From: Marinobacterium profundum
GTDB taxonomy: Bacteria > Pseudomonadota > Gammaproteobacteria > Pseudomonadales > Balneatricaceae
Reading direction: 5' to 3'
DNA length: 64,000 nucleotides
Assembly (NCBI RefSeq): GCF_001528745.1
Contig: NZ_BCNS01000095.1
Span: 30,420 to 94,419, forward strand
Below are positions 53,627-62,600 of the stretch, one piece after another. Positions within the stretch are counted from its first letter, which is position 1, and every line of letters starts with the position of its first letter. The notes below the pieces were generated by a model, which was given only the letters and a program-made list of their open reading frames with translations, did not search any database and was not told where the DNA came from. The translations under genes and the position numbers were made by a program.

Positions 53627-54232
53627 ATGGCCGGTGCGCACAATAGTCTTAGCATTGAGTACGACGATGGCAACCTGCAGAGCACCATCAATCGGCTGAT
53701 CGCGCTCAGCAGCGACCTGACCCCGGTAAACATCGAGATTGCCGAGTATTTGCACCGGCGCACCCGGGACCACTTCGACAGCGAACAGGGCCCCGATGGC
53801 GTGGCCTGGGCCAAGGTATCGCCCGCCACCCAGGCGCAGAAGGATGAGGGCTACAACATCGGCGGCTCGCGCACCTCGCTGCCGATCCCGGGCAAGGCCC
53901 TGCACGGCGCCACCTTGCACCTGCGCGATACCATCTTCCCCTTCTGGGGTAAGGATGAGGCCGGTGTCAGCACCGGGCCTGCCACCCAGGACTACGCCGC
54001 CGCCCACCAGTTCGGCACCCAGGGCATGCAGATACAGGTGCCGGCGCACCAGCGTCTGGTGACCCAGGCATTCGGGCGCATGCTGAAGTTCCCGGTCTGG
54101 TCCAATGTGCGTGCCCACAGCTTCGCCGGTAATACCCCGGCCCGGCCTTACCTGGGGCTGGGTAAAGACGACGAGCGCGAGATACTGGAGATTCTGGAGG
54201 ACGAGATCCTATCCCTGATGCCGAGCGCCTGA
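53627..54232 (+). CDS. Virion morphogenesis / tail completion protein (Mu gpG type)
   Basis: 201 residues. IEIAEYLHRRTRDHFDSEQGPDGVAWAKVSPATQAQK and the C-terminal RPYLGLGKDDEREILEILED are typical of the phage virion morphogenesis (gpG) family, which fits at the neck. GGGGAG precedes ATG 53627. It is the last of the head genes before the mini-gene cluster. Confidence 0.92.
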   Translation: MAGAHNSLSIEYDDGNLQSTINRLIALSSDLTPVNIEIAEYLHRRTRDHFDSEQGPDGVAWAKVSPATQAQKDEGYNIGGSRTSLPIPGKALHGATLHLRDTIFPFWGKDEAGVSTGPATQDYAAAHQFGTQGMQIQVPAHQRLVTQAFGRMLKFPVWSNVRAHSFAGNTPARPYLGLGKDDEREILEILEDEILSLMPSA

Positions 54233-54376
54233 GAGCCCGTCTAAGCGACGTTCGGGCGTCGGGGTATCTTTGTATGGGTCGGAAGGCGTTAAACACATCT
54301 GAGAAAGATTAAACAGGGTTTGGCGTCGGCTGAAGCAGGGCGCCAGGCATAAGCTCAAACCAGCGAGGTAAAGTTC

Positions 54377-54616
54377 ATGACTCAGCCGCGTCAGTACCGC
54401 TTTAATCACATCACCGATCTTGCGCAGTTGGCGGACGAAGATATCGCCGAATTCTGCCGCGAGCTGCCCAACACCATCCGGCAGATGCAGCAGACCTTTG
54501 TGGTGCTCGATGAGCTGGCCACCGGCACAGTTGATCGCCGCCGTACCATGCCGGTGCTGGAATGGGAGCCCCTGGGCGTCGAATGCCCGGCCCTCGATCA
54601 GTATTCGCAATGGTGA
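54377..54616 (+). CDS. Mini-gene 1 between G and I (unknown)
   Basis: 79 residues: MTQPRQYRFNHITDLAQLADEDIAEFCRELPNTIRQMQQTFVVLDEL..., acidic, helical centre. Preceded by GCGAGGTAAAG and a 144-bp spacer that has a CGACG/CGTCG hairpin (54246-54261) and two TTAAAC repeats (54288, 54308). The locus is where D3112/JBD30-type phages of Pseudomonas carry anti-CRISPR genes. No known Acr or Aca is recognised in its sequence. Confidence 0.68.
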   Translation: MTQPRQYRFNHITDLAQLADEDIAEFCRELPNTIRQMQQTFVVLDELATGTVDRRRTMPVLEWEPLGVECPALDQYSQW

Positions 54617-54619
54617 CTC

Positions 54620-54808
54620 ATGAGTAAATTAGGTGTAGCAAACTTCGAGCAGCCGGCGAAAGACTGGCTCGCCGATGCCATCGAGAACCTGGCTGCGCTG
54701 GTCAAGGCCGGGGAGGCGCCGATAATGGAGGTCAGAGTGCTGGGCGTGGCGTTCGAGTTTCGTTTAAAAGAGGTGCAGCCGTCAGCCGCGCCTGAGTCTT
54801 TGCACTGA
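54620..54808 (+). CDS. Mini-gene 2 between G and I (unknown)
   Basis: 62 residues: MSKLGVANFEQPAKDWLADAIENLAALVKAGEAPIMEVRVLGVAFEFRLKEVQ..., helix then beta hairpin. Starts 3 bp after mini-gene 1 (TGACTCATG), so likely coupled. No family recognised. Confidence 0.65.
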   Translation: MSKLGVANFEQPAKDWLADAIENLAALVKAGEAPIMEVRVLGVAFEFRLKEVQPSAAPESLH

Positions 54809-54817
54809 GGGCACGAT

Positions 54818-54955
54818 ATGGCTGCGATCATTGTGCGCGCTCTGGAACTGGGCTGGCTTAGCCTGCTGTTGTCATCCCCCATGCTCTGCATTCTGCTGCA
54901 TGGTCTGGCCTGCTGGCTGCGTGACAAGCCCCGTAAAACCTCCAACCCACGTTAA
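54818..54955 (+). CDS. Mini-gene 3 between G and I, small membrane protein
   Basis: 45 residues with one hydrophobic segment (about 10-32: LGWLSLLLSSPMLCILLHGLACWL) and a basic end RDKPRKTSNPR. GAGG (54807-54810) lies 7 bp before the ATG. Its last codons overlap late-promoter copy 2. No family recognised. Confidence 0.55.
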   Translation: MAAIIVRALELGWLSLLLSSPMLCILLHGLACWLRDKPRKTSNPR

Positions 54956-54967
54956 ACCACTTCCCCC
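54939..54967 (+). promoter_or_regulatory. Late-promoter element, copy 2 (before protease I)
   Basis: CCTCCAACCCA-C-GTTAAACCAC followed by TTCCCCC, matching the element at 46171-46199 except at 3 of 29 positions. Located 23 bp before the gene I start, like PI of Mu. The core GTTAAACC also occurs at 56543-56550 before the capsid gene. Confidence 0.65.
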
Positions 54968-54971
54968 GCGC

Positions 54972-54992
54972 ATACCGCCATCATGGCGGTAT
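54972..54992. promoter_or_regulatory. Perfect palindrome overlapping the gene I start
   Basis: ATACCGCCAT (54972-54981), central C, ATGGCGGTAT (54983-54992): a perfect 21-bp inverted repeat whose right arm contains the first two bases of the gene I start codon (54991). No good Shine-Dalgarno sequence lies elsewhere. It may be an operator or an RNA fold that controls initiation. Confidence 0.7.
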
Positions 54993-56154
54993 GAGCACAT
55001 TCAAACCCCACAGTTTAACCCCCGGCCTTGCCGCCCTCAGCGCCCGCGCACCGTCTTCGGTGGCGGTGCTGGCGCTCGACCTGGCCGCCGATGCCAATGG
55101 CTGGCAGCAGCTGCTGCCGGCGGGCCGCTTCAGCGCCATTGATGGCCGCCCGTTCGATGTGCCGGGTGGGCACTGGCAGATCGATGCCGACATTGCCGCC
55201 AGGCTGATTGCCCAGGCGCAGGCTGCGGCTAATGACCTGGTCATCGACTACGAACACCAGACCCTCTATTCAGAGACCAACGGCCAGCCCGCGCCTGCCG
55301 CTGCCTGGTTCAAGGACATGGAGTGGCGGGAAGGTTCCGGGCTATGGATACGCCCGCAGTGGACGTCCCGCGCCCGCGATCATATCCAGAACGGCGAATA
55401 CAAATACCTGTCTGCCGTTTTCTCCTACGACAAGGACAGCGGCACGCCGCTGCTGATGCACAGCGCGGCCCTGGTCAATCGCCCCGGCATTGATGGCCTG
55501 CAGGCGCTGGAGGCACTGAGCGCCCGCATTAACCGCACACCTACTCACCCGGCATCCTCGCCCCCTAATGAACAGGAGCAGCACCCCATGAATGAAGCAT
55601 TGCGCCAACTGCTGGCCAAGCTCGGCATCGAGATCGCCGCCGACGCCAGCCTCACCGATGAGCAGGGCACCGCAGCACTGGCGGCACTGTCGGCCCTGCA
55701 GGGCCAGGCGACCCAGGCCAAAGCCCTGGAAACCGAAGTAGCGGCGCTCAAGGCCGGTGCCGGATCCGCCGGTGCCCAGGCTGTCGACCTGTCCAAGTAC
55801 GTGCCTGCCGCCACCTACAACGCCCTGGTCACTGAAATGGCCACGCTCAAGGCCGGCAGCGATCAGACCAGCGTCGAGCAGCTGCTCAAGGATGCCCGCA
55901 GCGAAGGTCGAGTGCTGGCCTCTGAACAGGATTACCTGGAACAGTTCGCCGCCCAGCAGGGTGTGGCGGCGCTGAAGTCCCTGATCGAGGCGCGCCCGGC
56001 CGTGGTGGCGCTGCGCGCCACCCAGACCCACGACAAGGTGCCGCCCAAGGACAAGGCCAAGGACGATGACCTGAGCGCCGAGGATCTGGCGGTGCTCAAA
56101 GCCACCGGCCTGAGCAAAGCCGACTTCCTTAAATCCAAGCAGGAGCTGAACTGA
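54991..56154 (+). CDS. Prohead protease I (Mu gpI type) with scaffold region
   Basis: 387 residues. N-terminal Mu-like protease domain with LVIDYEHQTLYS (84-94), WFKDMEWREGSGLWI, and KYLSAVFSYD; then a linker and a helical, A/E/K-rich scaffold region (200-387). It cleaves scaffold and itself during prohead maturation. An internal in-frame start at 55588 can give the scaffold Z. Confidence 0.9.
   Translation: MSTFKPHSLTPGLAALSARAPSSVAVLALDLAADANGWQQLLPAGRFSAIDGRPFDVPGGHWQIDADIAARLIAQAQAAANDLVIDYEHQTLYSETNGQPAPAAAWFKDMEWREGSGLWIRPQWTSRARDHIQNGEYKYLSAVFSYDKDSGTPLLMHSAALVNRPGIDGLQALEALSARINRTPTHPASSPPNEQEQHPMNEALRQLLAKLGIEIAADASLTDEQGTAALAALSALQGQATQAKALETEVAALKAGAGSAGAQAVDLSKYVPAATYNALVTEMATLKAGSDQTSVEQLLKDARSEGRVLASEQDYLEQFAAQQGVAALKSLIEARPAVVALRATQTHDKVPPKDKAKDDDLSAEDLAVLKATGLSKADFLKSKQELN
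55588..56154 (+). CDS. Internal start: scaffold protein Z (same frame as I)
   Basis: ATG 55588 (Met200 of I) is preceded by AGGAG 9 bp upstream inside the coding region. Translation from here gives 188 residues (MNEALRQLLAKLGIEIAADASL...), a helical scaffold-like protein. Mu makes its scaffold gpZ the same way, from within gene I. Confidence 0.75.
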   Translation: MNEALRQLLAKLGIEIAADASLTDEQGTAALAALSALQGQATQAKALETEVAALKAGAGSAGAQAVDLSKYVPAATYNALVTEMATLKAGSDQTSVEQLLKDARSEGRVLASEQDYLEQFAAQQGVAALKSLIEARPAVVALRATQTHDKVPPKDKAKDDDLSAEDLAVLKATGLSKADFLKSKQELN

Positions 56155-56537
56155 TGGGAGCTATTGCAGAGCGTTTGGGGCGCAAGCGCGCCTACCCGGT
56201 GAAGGCGGCCACTGTGCTGAGCCAGAACGAGCCTGCGCTGCTGGCCAGCGGCTACCTGACCCCTGTGTCGGGCGGTACCGGCACCAGCGTGGGGGTCACC
56301 ACCCTGGGGGCAGACAACAGCACCGGCGCCAACGGTGATGTGCGCGCCGAGGTGGTCACCGGCGAGCACAAGTTCGTCAATAACGCCGCCGACATCACCG
56401 TCTCGATGGTGGGCGCCACCGCCTACTGGGTGGATGCCAGCACCGTATCGTCCAGCGACGACACCGCCAGCCGCCCAGCGGCCGGCAAAATCACCCAGGT
56501 GGACAGCGACGGCGTCTGGATCGATATCGGCGTTTAA
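56154..56537 (+). CDS. Capsid decoration-like protein
   Basis: 127 residues, beta-rich and G/T/V/S-rich, with GGTGTSVGVTTLGADNSTGANGDVRAEVVTGEHKFVNN and ISQVDSDGVWIDIGV-like end. Position between I/Z and T and the head-decoration (cement/DUF2190-like) composition support this. It overlaps gene I (TGATG). Confidence 0.68.
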   Translation: MGAIAERLGRKRAYPVKAATVLSQNEPALLASGYLTPVSGGTGTSVGVTTLGADNSTGANGDVRAEVVTGEHKFVNNAADITVSMVGATAYWVDASTVSSSDDTASRPAAGKITQVDSDGVWIDIGV

Positions 56538-56577
56538 CAGCGGTTAAACCTCGCATTAATGCTCAGGAGACATAACG

Positions 56578-57471
56578 ATGGATATTTCCCCCGGCGCCTT
56601 GAACGCGCTTTACAGCGCAGTCAACGCTGCGTTCCAGCAGGGCCGCGCGTCCTACACACCGCTGTGGCAGGAGGTCGCCACCCTGGTGCCGTCGACCACG
56701 GCTCAGGAGGATTACAGCTGGCTGGGCGAGTTCAGCCGCCTGCGCGAGTGGCTGGGCGATCGCCAGGTCAACCGCATGAAGGTGTACGACTACTCGCTGA
56801 AGAACAAGAAGTTCGAAGCCACCGAAGGCATCCCGGCCGACCGTATCGAGGATGATGCCTATGGCGTGCTGATGCCCAAGTTCCAGGACATGGGATACGC
56901 CTCTGCCACCCATCCCGATGAACTGGTGTTCGGCCTGCTGGCTGCAGGCTTCAGCACCCCCTGCTACGACGGCCAGTACTTCTTCGATACCGACCACCCG
57001 GTGGGCGAGGGCGAAAGTGCGACATCGGTCAGCAACATGCAGGCCGGCTCCAGCCCCGCCTGGTTCCTGCTGGAAACCGGCCGCCCACTCAAGCCGCTGA
57101 TCTTCCAGCGCCGGCGCGAGTACCGCCTTCTCGCGAAGACCGATGCCGGCAACAGCGACCATGTGTTCATGGCCGATGAGTATCTCTACGGCGTGGATGC
57201 CCGCGTTAACGCCGGCTTTGGCTTCTGGCAGATGGCGTTTGGCTCCAAAGCGGCGCTCGATGCCACCAACTTCGATGCCGCGATGGCCGCGATGGGGGGG
57301 TTCAAGTCCGACAAGGGCCGCCCGCTGGGCATCATGCCCAAGATGCTGGTTGTGGGGCCGTCTAACCGAGCCGCCGCCAATGCCGTGGTTGCTGCAGAGC
57401 GCCTGGCCAACGGCGGCAGCAATACCAACTGGAAGGCCGTTGAGGTGAAAGTGGTGCCCTGGCTGGAATAA
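56578..57471 (+). CDS. Major capsid protein (Mu gpT type)
   Basis: 297 residues. Mu T hallmarks: NAAFQQGRASYTPLWQEVATLVPSTTAQEDYSWLGEF, RVNRMKVYDYSLKNKKFEAT and YFFDTDHPVG. Builds the icosahedral HK97-fold shell. AGGAGA 8 bp before ATG 56578. A GGTTAAACC motif lies 30 bp upstream. Confidence 0.95.
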   Translation: MDISPGALNALYSAVNAAFQQGRASYTPLWQEVATLVPSTTAQEDYSWLGEFSRLREWLGDRQVNRMKVYDYSLKNKKFEATEGIPADRIEDDAYGVLMPKFQDMGYASATHPDELVFGLLAAGFSTPCYDGQYFFDTDHPVGEGESATSVSNMQAGSSPAWFLLETGRPLKPLIFQRRREYRLLAKTDAGNSDHVFMADEYLYGVDARVNAGFGFWQMAFGSKAALDATNFDAAMAAMGGFKSDKGRPLGIMPKMLVVGPSNRAAANAVVAAERLANGGSNTNWKAVEVKVVPWLE

Positions 57472-57491
57472 ACCCCGGCCGCTGAACCGGT

Positions 57492-57513
57492 CGGCCACAC
57501 CCGTGTGTGGCCG
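57492..57513. terminator. Hairpin after the capsid gene
   Basis: CGGCCACAC (57492-57500) pairs with GTGTGGCCG (57505-57513) around CCGT. No T-run follows, so it may stabilise the capsid mRNA or reduce read-through instead of fully terminating. Confidence 0.5.
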
Positions 57514-57543
57514 GCCACGACTTAAATCTGGAGGACGTATGCA

Positions 57544-57987
57544 ATGTCGATTCGTATTTCATCTGCCGTTGAGGGCTTTCGCCGAGCTGGAGTCGCTCAC
57601 TCGATGGCTGCCAAGACTTATCCAGACGATTTTTTCAGCGCCAGACAACTGGAACAGCTCAAAGCTGAGCCGCGTCTGGCAGTGGCGATCATCCCCGATA
57701 GCACTGCAGACGGTGCGCCGCCAGCTGCGCCTGCTGATCCGCAAGGGGCCCTGGACTCAGGTGGCGTTTCTGAGCGTGTAGACGGCGAGCTGAGCCCGGA
57801 TGACGTCGGCGGGGAAGGCGTCCAGCAGGTTCATCTCGACACACTGAAAGTCGACGAGCTGCGCGAGCTGGCTACGGATTTGGCAATCGCGGGTGTCGGT
57901 GGCATGAAGAAGGCAGAACTGGTCGCGGCCATTAAGGCGGTGCCGGTGCATGTGGCTGACTCTGCCCCCGGCGGTGACGCCGCGTGA
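57544..57987 (+). CDS. Mu gp35-like protein with Rho-N/SAP-like C-terminus
   Basis: 147 residues. The start MSIRISSAVEGFRRAGVAHSMAAKTYPDDFFSARQLEQLKAEPRLAV matches the HI1506/gp35 family. The C-terminal LKVDELRELATDLAIAGVGGMKKAELVAAI is a Rho-N/HeH-type helix pair. Probably a head or neck accessory. Overlaps the next GTG start by 4 bp. Confidence 0.8.
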   Translation: MSIRISSAVEGFRRAGVAHSMAAKTYPDDFFSARQLEQLKAEPRLAVAIIPDSTADGAPPAAPADPQGALDSGGVSERVDGELSPDDVGGEGVQQVHLDTLKVDELRELATDLAIAGVGGMKKAELVAAIKAVPVHVADSAPGGDAA

Positions 57988-58412
57988 CTGTCTACGCCAC
58001 CCAGGCCGATCTGGTGCAGCGTTTCGGCGAGGCTGAGCTGATCAGCCTCACCGATCGCGACGGTACGGCCGGGGCCATTGTCGCCAGCGTGATCGATCAG
58101 GTGCTGGCTGATGCCAGTGCCGAGATCGACGGCTATATCGGCGGCCGTTACAAGCTGCCGCTGGCTACGGTACCGGCGGTATTGAACCGGCTGTGCTGCG
58201 ATATCGCCCGCTTCCTGCTGTACGACGTGCGTGCCGACGATCAGCTGGTGAAGCGCTACGAAGCGGTGATCAAGTTCCTCACGGCGCTCGGCAAGGGTGA
58301 CCTGAGCCTGGGGCTGCCAGACGAAGGCGAGGCGGGGCCGAGCCAGAACCTGGCCGAGATCCAGTCCGATGGCCATGTGTTCCGCCGCGGCAACAGCAAG
58401 GGGTTCATCTAG
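57984..58412 (+). CDS. DUF1320 protein (Mu gp36 type)
   Basis: 142 residues: MTVYATQADLVQRFGEAELISLTDRDGTAGAI and DASAEIDGYIGGRYKLPL, diagnostic of DUF1320, the head-tail adaptor-like gp36. GTG start overlaps the preceding stop. Acts at the neck by analogy. Confidence 0.9.
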   Translation: MTVYATQADLVQRFGEAELISLTDRDGTAGAIVASVIDQVLADASAEIDGYIGGRYKLPLATVPAVLNRLCCDIARFLLYDVRADDQLVKRYEAVIKFLTALGKGDLSLGLPDEGEAGPSQNLAEIQSDGHVFRRGNSKGFI

Positions 58413-58832
58413 ATGCAAGAACTGGCGGACGACTACCTGGCGGCTGAGCCCGCGATTGTCGCTGCGCTGGCACCGGTACCGGGGCTGCGCAAGGTGTATG
58501 TCAGCCAGGATCTGGCCGACATGGCGGAGAACAGTCAGATCACGCCGGCGGCCCATGTCATCTACTTCGGTGACCGGGTGCAGGATAACGCCCAGGGCGG
58601 GGTGATGGGCCACGCCGATCAGACCTGGCTGGTGATACTGGCGGTGCACCAGGTACGCGATGGCAACAAGGCCGGGCCTTTGATCGCGGCCCTGCTGAAA
58701 ACGCTATGCGGCCACCATGGGCCCCTGGGCAATCTCACCCGGGCCAATGCCCCCAAACCCTATTTCAGCGGTGGCTTCGGCTACTACCCCCTGGCCTTCA
58801 ATCTTAAATTTCGAACCAAAGCCAACCGTTAA
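58413..58832 (+). CDS. DUF1834 protein (Mu gp37 type)
   Basis: 139 residues with AQGGVMGHADQTWLVILAVHQVRD and the end KPYFSGGFGYYPLAFNLKF, typical of DUF1834/gp37, probably a tail terminator. Starts directly after the previous stop (TAGATG). Confidence 0.88.
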   Translation: MQELADDYLAAEPAIVAALAPVPGLRKVYVSQDLADMAENSQITPAAHVIYFGDRVQDNAQGGVMGHADQTWLVILAVHQVRDGNKAGPLIAALLKTLCGHHGPLGNLTRANAPKPYFSGGFGYYPLAFNLKFRTKANR

Positions 58833-58843
58833 GGAGCTAACCC

Positions 58844-59599
58844 ATGAGCGGACTGTTACTCGCCGGCGACGTCTACTTCGACCGCCTTACCGATGCCGGT
58901 GTTTCCACCGGTCTGGTGGGCCCGATCAACGTCACCCAGCTGCAGATCAATACGCCGTCCGAGTCGGTCGACCGGACCTCGAAGAAAAAGACCAGCTACG
59001 GCCAGGTGCTCGACTCAGTGGTGCTGCCCCAGCCCACCGAGCTGACCATCGCCATTGATGATCAGCCCGCCGATCTGCTGGCCCTGGCACTGCTGGGCGA
59101 TGTCGAGGTGCTCAACCAGGCCAGCGCCAGTGTGTCGGCCGCCGCCTTTACGCTGCCGGCGGGCAACAAGTGGCTCAAGCTGCCCCAGGGCAACCTGGCC
59201 AGCGCGGGCCTGGCGGTGTTCGAGTCCGATGGCGTCACCGGCATCGCGGCCGCCGCCTACGAGGTCAACTATGCCCTGGGGATGATCCGCACCACGCCGG
59301 ATGGCGTGCTGGATACCGACTCCAGCACTGATATCAAGATGGACTACACCCACAATGCCATCAGCGGCACGCGCATCAAGGGCGCTATCCGCTCGATCAT
59401 CCGCATCAAGCTGTACCTGGACGGCACCAACCTGGCCACCGGCCTGCCGGTGAAGCTGGAGATCCCTGAAGCCGTGGTGGCGCCCACTGAGGCCGTGGAT
59501 CTGTTTGCCAGCGAGTACGTCAGCGCCACCCTGGCCGGCAAGATCAAGCTGCTCGATGGCGAGACCGCGCCCTTCTATCTGGATCAGGAAACCGCCTGA
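58844..59599 (+). CDS. Tail tube-like major tail protein
   Basis: 251 residues, beta-rich: AGDVYFDRLTDAGVSTGLVGPINVTQLQINTPSESVDRTSKK, SYGQVLDSVVLPQPTELTIAID. It resembles the tube proteins of transposable siphophages. It follows gp37 directly where Mu has a tail sheath gene, and no sheath-like gene is present, so a non-contractile tail is likely. AAGGAG before ATG 58844. Confidence 0.75.
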   Translation: MSGLLLAGDVYFDRLTDAGVSTGLVGPINVTQLQINTPSESVDRTSKKKTSYGQVLDSVVLPQPTELTIAIDDQPADLLALALLGDVEVLNQASASVSAAAFTLPAGNKWLKLPQGNLASAGLAVFESDGVTGIAAAAYEVNYALGMIRTTPDGVLDTDSSTDIKMDYTHNAISGTRIKGAIRSIIRIKLYLDGTNLATGLPVKLEIPEAVVAPTEAVDLFASEYVSATLAGKIKLLDGETAPFYLDQETA

Positions 59600-59636
59600 G
59601 CCTGAGTAGACCCCGGGTGTTAACCCCCGCACCTTA

Positions 59637-59668
59637 ACAGAAGGGGTCGGCTTGCCGGCCCCTTCTGT
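59637..59668. terminator. Hairpin between tail tube and tape measure
   Basis: ACAGAAGGGG (59637-59646) pairs with CCCCTTCTGT (59659-59668); the loop TCGGCTTGCCGG can extend the stem by CGG/CCG. Only a weak T-rich end, so probably a partial terminator or mRNA processing/stability element that sets the tube to tape-measure ratio. Confidence 0.6.
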
Positions 59669-59690
59669 ATAACCACTGACCGGTACCGCC

Positions 59691-62600
59691 ATGTCTGCCC
59701 GCGATCTTGCCCTTAATCTGCTTATCAAAGCCAAGAACCTGGCCAGCAAGCCGCTGGACAAGTTCCGTTCCGAGGTGGAGCAGACCGGCGAGCAGGCCGA
59801 GCAGCTGGGCGAGACGCTGGATAAAACGGCCACCCAGACAGACAAGTTCGGCAACGAACTCACCGAGGTCGACAAGGCCGCCGGGCGCTTTATCGATAAA
59901 TCCGGCCGCATGCGTGAGGCGAACGGGCGCTATGTAAAAAGCACCGAGCTGGCGCACCGGGGTACCGGCCGGTTCCGCGATGATTTGAAAGACGTCGACC
60001 GCCAGGCCGACAAAACCGCTGGCGGCCTGGGCAAGCTCAAGTCCCGCATTGGCGCGCTCTTTGTGGGCGGTGCCGTTACAGCGGGGCTGGCCGGGCTCTT
60101 TGGCGGCGCACTGCGCTCCAGCGCCGCCTTCGAACGCCAGATGAACAAGGTGGAGGCCGTCACCGCCGCCACCGCCGAGCAGATGCGCCAGCTCACCGCC
60201 GCCGCTGAAGAGGCCGGTGCCACCACCCAGTTTACTGCGACCCAGGCAGGTCAGGGGCTGGAGATCCTCGCCCGTGCCGGTCACAACGCCCAGCAATCCA
60301 TCGGCCTGCTGCCCACCCTGCTGGCGGTGGCCACCGCCGAGAGCCTGGGGCTGGAAGAAGCGGCCTCGCTGGTGTCCGATACGCTGGCTGTGATGCAGCT
60401 GGATGTCAGCAGGGGCGGCGAGGCGGCCGACGTGCTGGCGCGTGGCTCGTCGCTGGCCAACACCAAGATGGTCGATCTGGGCAACGCCATCAGCTATACC
60501 GGCTCCCAGGCGCGCGCCCGGGGGTTGGATCTGCAGCAGCTCACGGCGGTGCTGGATGTGCTGGCCAAGCACAGTCTGCGTGGCGAGCGTGCCGGTACCG
60601 GTTTGCGGGCGATCCTGGCGCAGCTGGAAGACCCGGCCAGCAAGGCCAGCAAGGAGCTGACCAAACTCGGCATTCCCACCGCCAACTTTATCGAGCTGAT
60701 CGATGCCCTGGGCCAGAAGGGCGACCGGGGCAAGGCGGCGATCAATGCCTTTGGTATCGAAGCCGGCCCTGCGCTGCGCGCGCTATTGGCCGAGGGCTCG
60801 GAAGGTATTCGCGAGTTTGAAACCGAGCTGCGCAATGCCGACGGTGCCGCCAAGAAGATGGCCGACACCGCCACCGACGACCTCACCGGCGCATGGGTTG
60901 GCTTTGGCAGTGCCTGGGACGGGGTGCGCAAGACCCTGACTGATCCGCTGCTCAAGCCGCTGGCGGCCGAGGTGGGCGCGCTGACCGAGAAGCTGCGCGA
61001 GCTGGCGGCGGATGGCAATTTAAAGGTTTGGGGAGACATTATTTCCTGGACGCTGGGCCGCGTCGCTGGCGCATTCCAGATTGTGTACAACGCTGCCACG
61101 CTAGCGACTAAGGCGATCGGTGTTTTCTCCGTACAGATTTTGGCTTGGCTCGCCGATGTCGAGCTGGGTGTTACTAAGCTGCTGAACCTCCTCGGATTAG
61201 CCAGTGATGAAACAGTTCGAAATTTTGAACTCATGGCGGGGGGCGTGCATGCGGCGTTAGAGTCACTCGTAAAGCAAGCCGAGCAAGATATTGGCGATAT
61301 TGGTGAGGGCTGGAAGAAGCTAACCGACGACGTTGAGAAAAGCGCCACCGAGTCGACCGTCGCCCAGCAGAAGCTCCAGGAAGAAACCAAAAAGACCGGC
61401 GAAGCCGCAATACAAGCAGGCGAAGATGCAAAAGCAGGTGCTGATACCGCCAAAGCCGCCGCTGCCGAGCTGGTCACGGCCTTCACCGATGCCCGCACCC
61501 AGGGCGAAACGACCCAGGCCGCGCTGCAAAGCCTGTTCGAGAACCTCAATACCGCCAGCCCCGACAGCATCAAGACCCTGGCGCTGGCCGTGGACGAGCT
61601 GCGGGTTGGCAGCGAACTGACCGACGCGGAAATCCGCGAGGGGATCGCCACCACCCTGAGCAAGCTCAGCAGCGAGCAGCTGGCCGAGTTCCGCAAGAAT
61701 GCCCAGATGACATTCAAGGATGGCGGCGCCGCCGTGCGCAGTATGGCCTTTGTGGTTGACTCGGTGCTGGATGCCAGCCTGATCAAGCTGGGGGTGGATC
61801 TGGAACAGGTGCGCACGGGATTCACCCGCACTGAACGCGAGGCCGTAAAGTCCTTCGGTACCGTGATCGAGCAGCTGCACGCGGCCGGCATCCAGGGCAA
61901 GGAGTCGGGGGCTATTATCCGCGCCAGTTTTGAAAAGGCGTTTAATCAGATCGAAAACAAGGCGGCGCTGGACCAGCTAAAAGCGCAGTTGCGGGCGTCA
62001 TTTGAAGCCGGCCAGCTGTCGGCGGCCGATTATCAGAAGGCGCTGGAGGCCATCAAACAGAAGTACCAGGAGCTGAAAGCCACGGCTGAAGACTCCATGT
62101 TCAGCCAGGTCAAGAGCCTGAAAAGCGCCGAAGACCAGGCGAAAAAAACCGCCCGCGCCGTGGCCGATAAAGCCAGCGCCACCGCCGAGGACAGCAAACA
62201 GACCGACAGCAATACCGATGCCGTGGATGAGAACACGAAATCGGTTGAGCGCCGCACCAGCGCCTTCACTCTGGCGGGCCACTCGGTGGATGAACTCAAG
62301 GCCAAGTCGGCGGCCCTGGGCAAGGTGGCCGACTCGGCCATCCAGCGCATCAAGACGGCGCAAAACGGCGTGGATCCGCGCTACTTCGCCGATGCCTGGT
62401 GGGAAGCTGAGAACAACATGAAGCGCCTGCTCGAACAGTACGACAGTCAGGACGCCGCCGCCAAACGCATGATTGCCACCCTTCAGGCCGGTGGCAATGA
62501 AGCGGCGCGGCTGGCCATGCAGGGCGACCGTGCGCTGTCGGGCTTTAACCTGCTGGGCGAGCAGGATCTCGCCCCTTTGCGCCAGGCGCTGAACGCCGCC

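Noticed and set aside
54209..54945. Minus-strand frames opposite the mini-genes (54209-54610 and 54598-54945)
   Set aside because: The plus-strand mini-genes have ribosome-binding sites and tight spacing in the direction of the operon; the minus frames have none.
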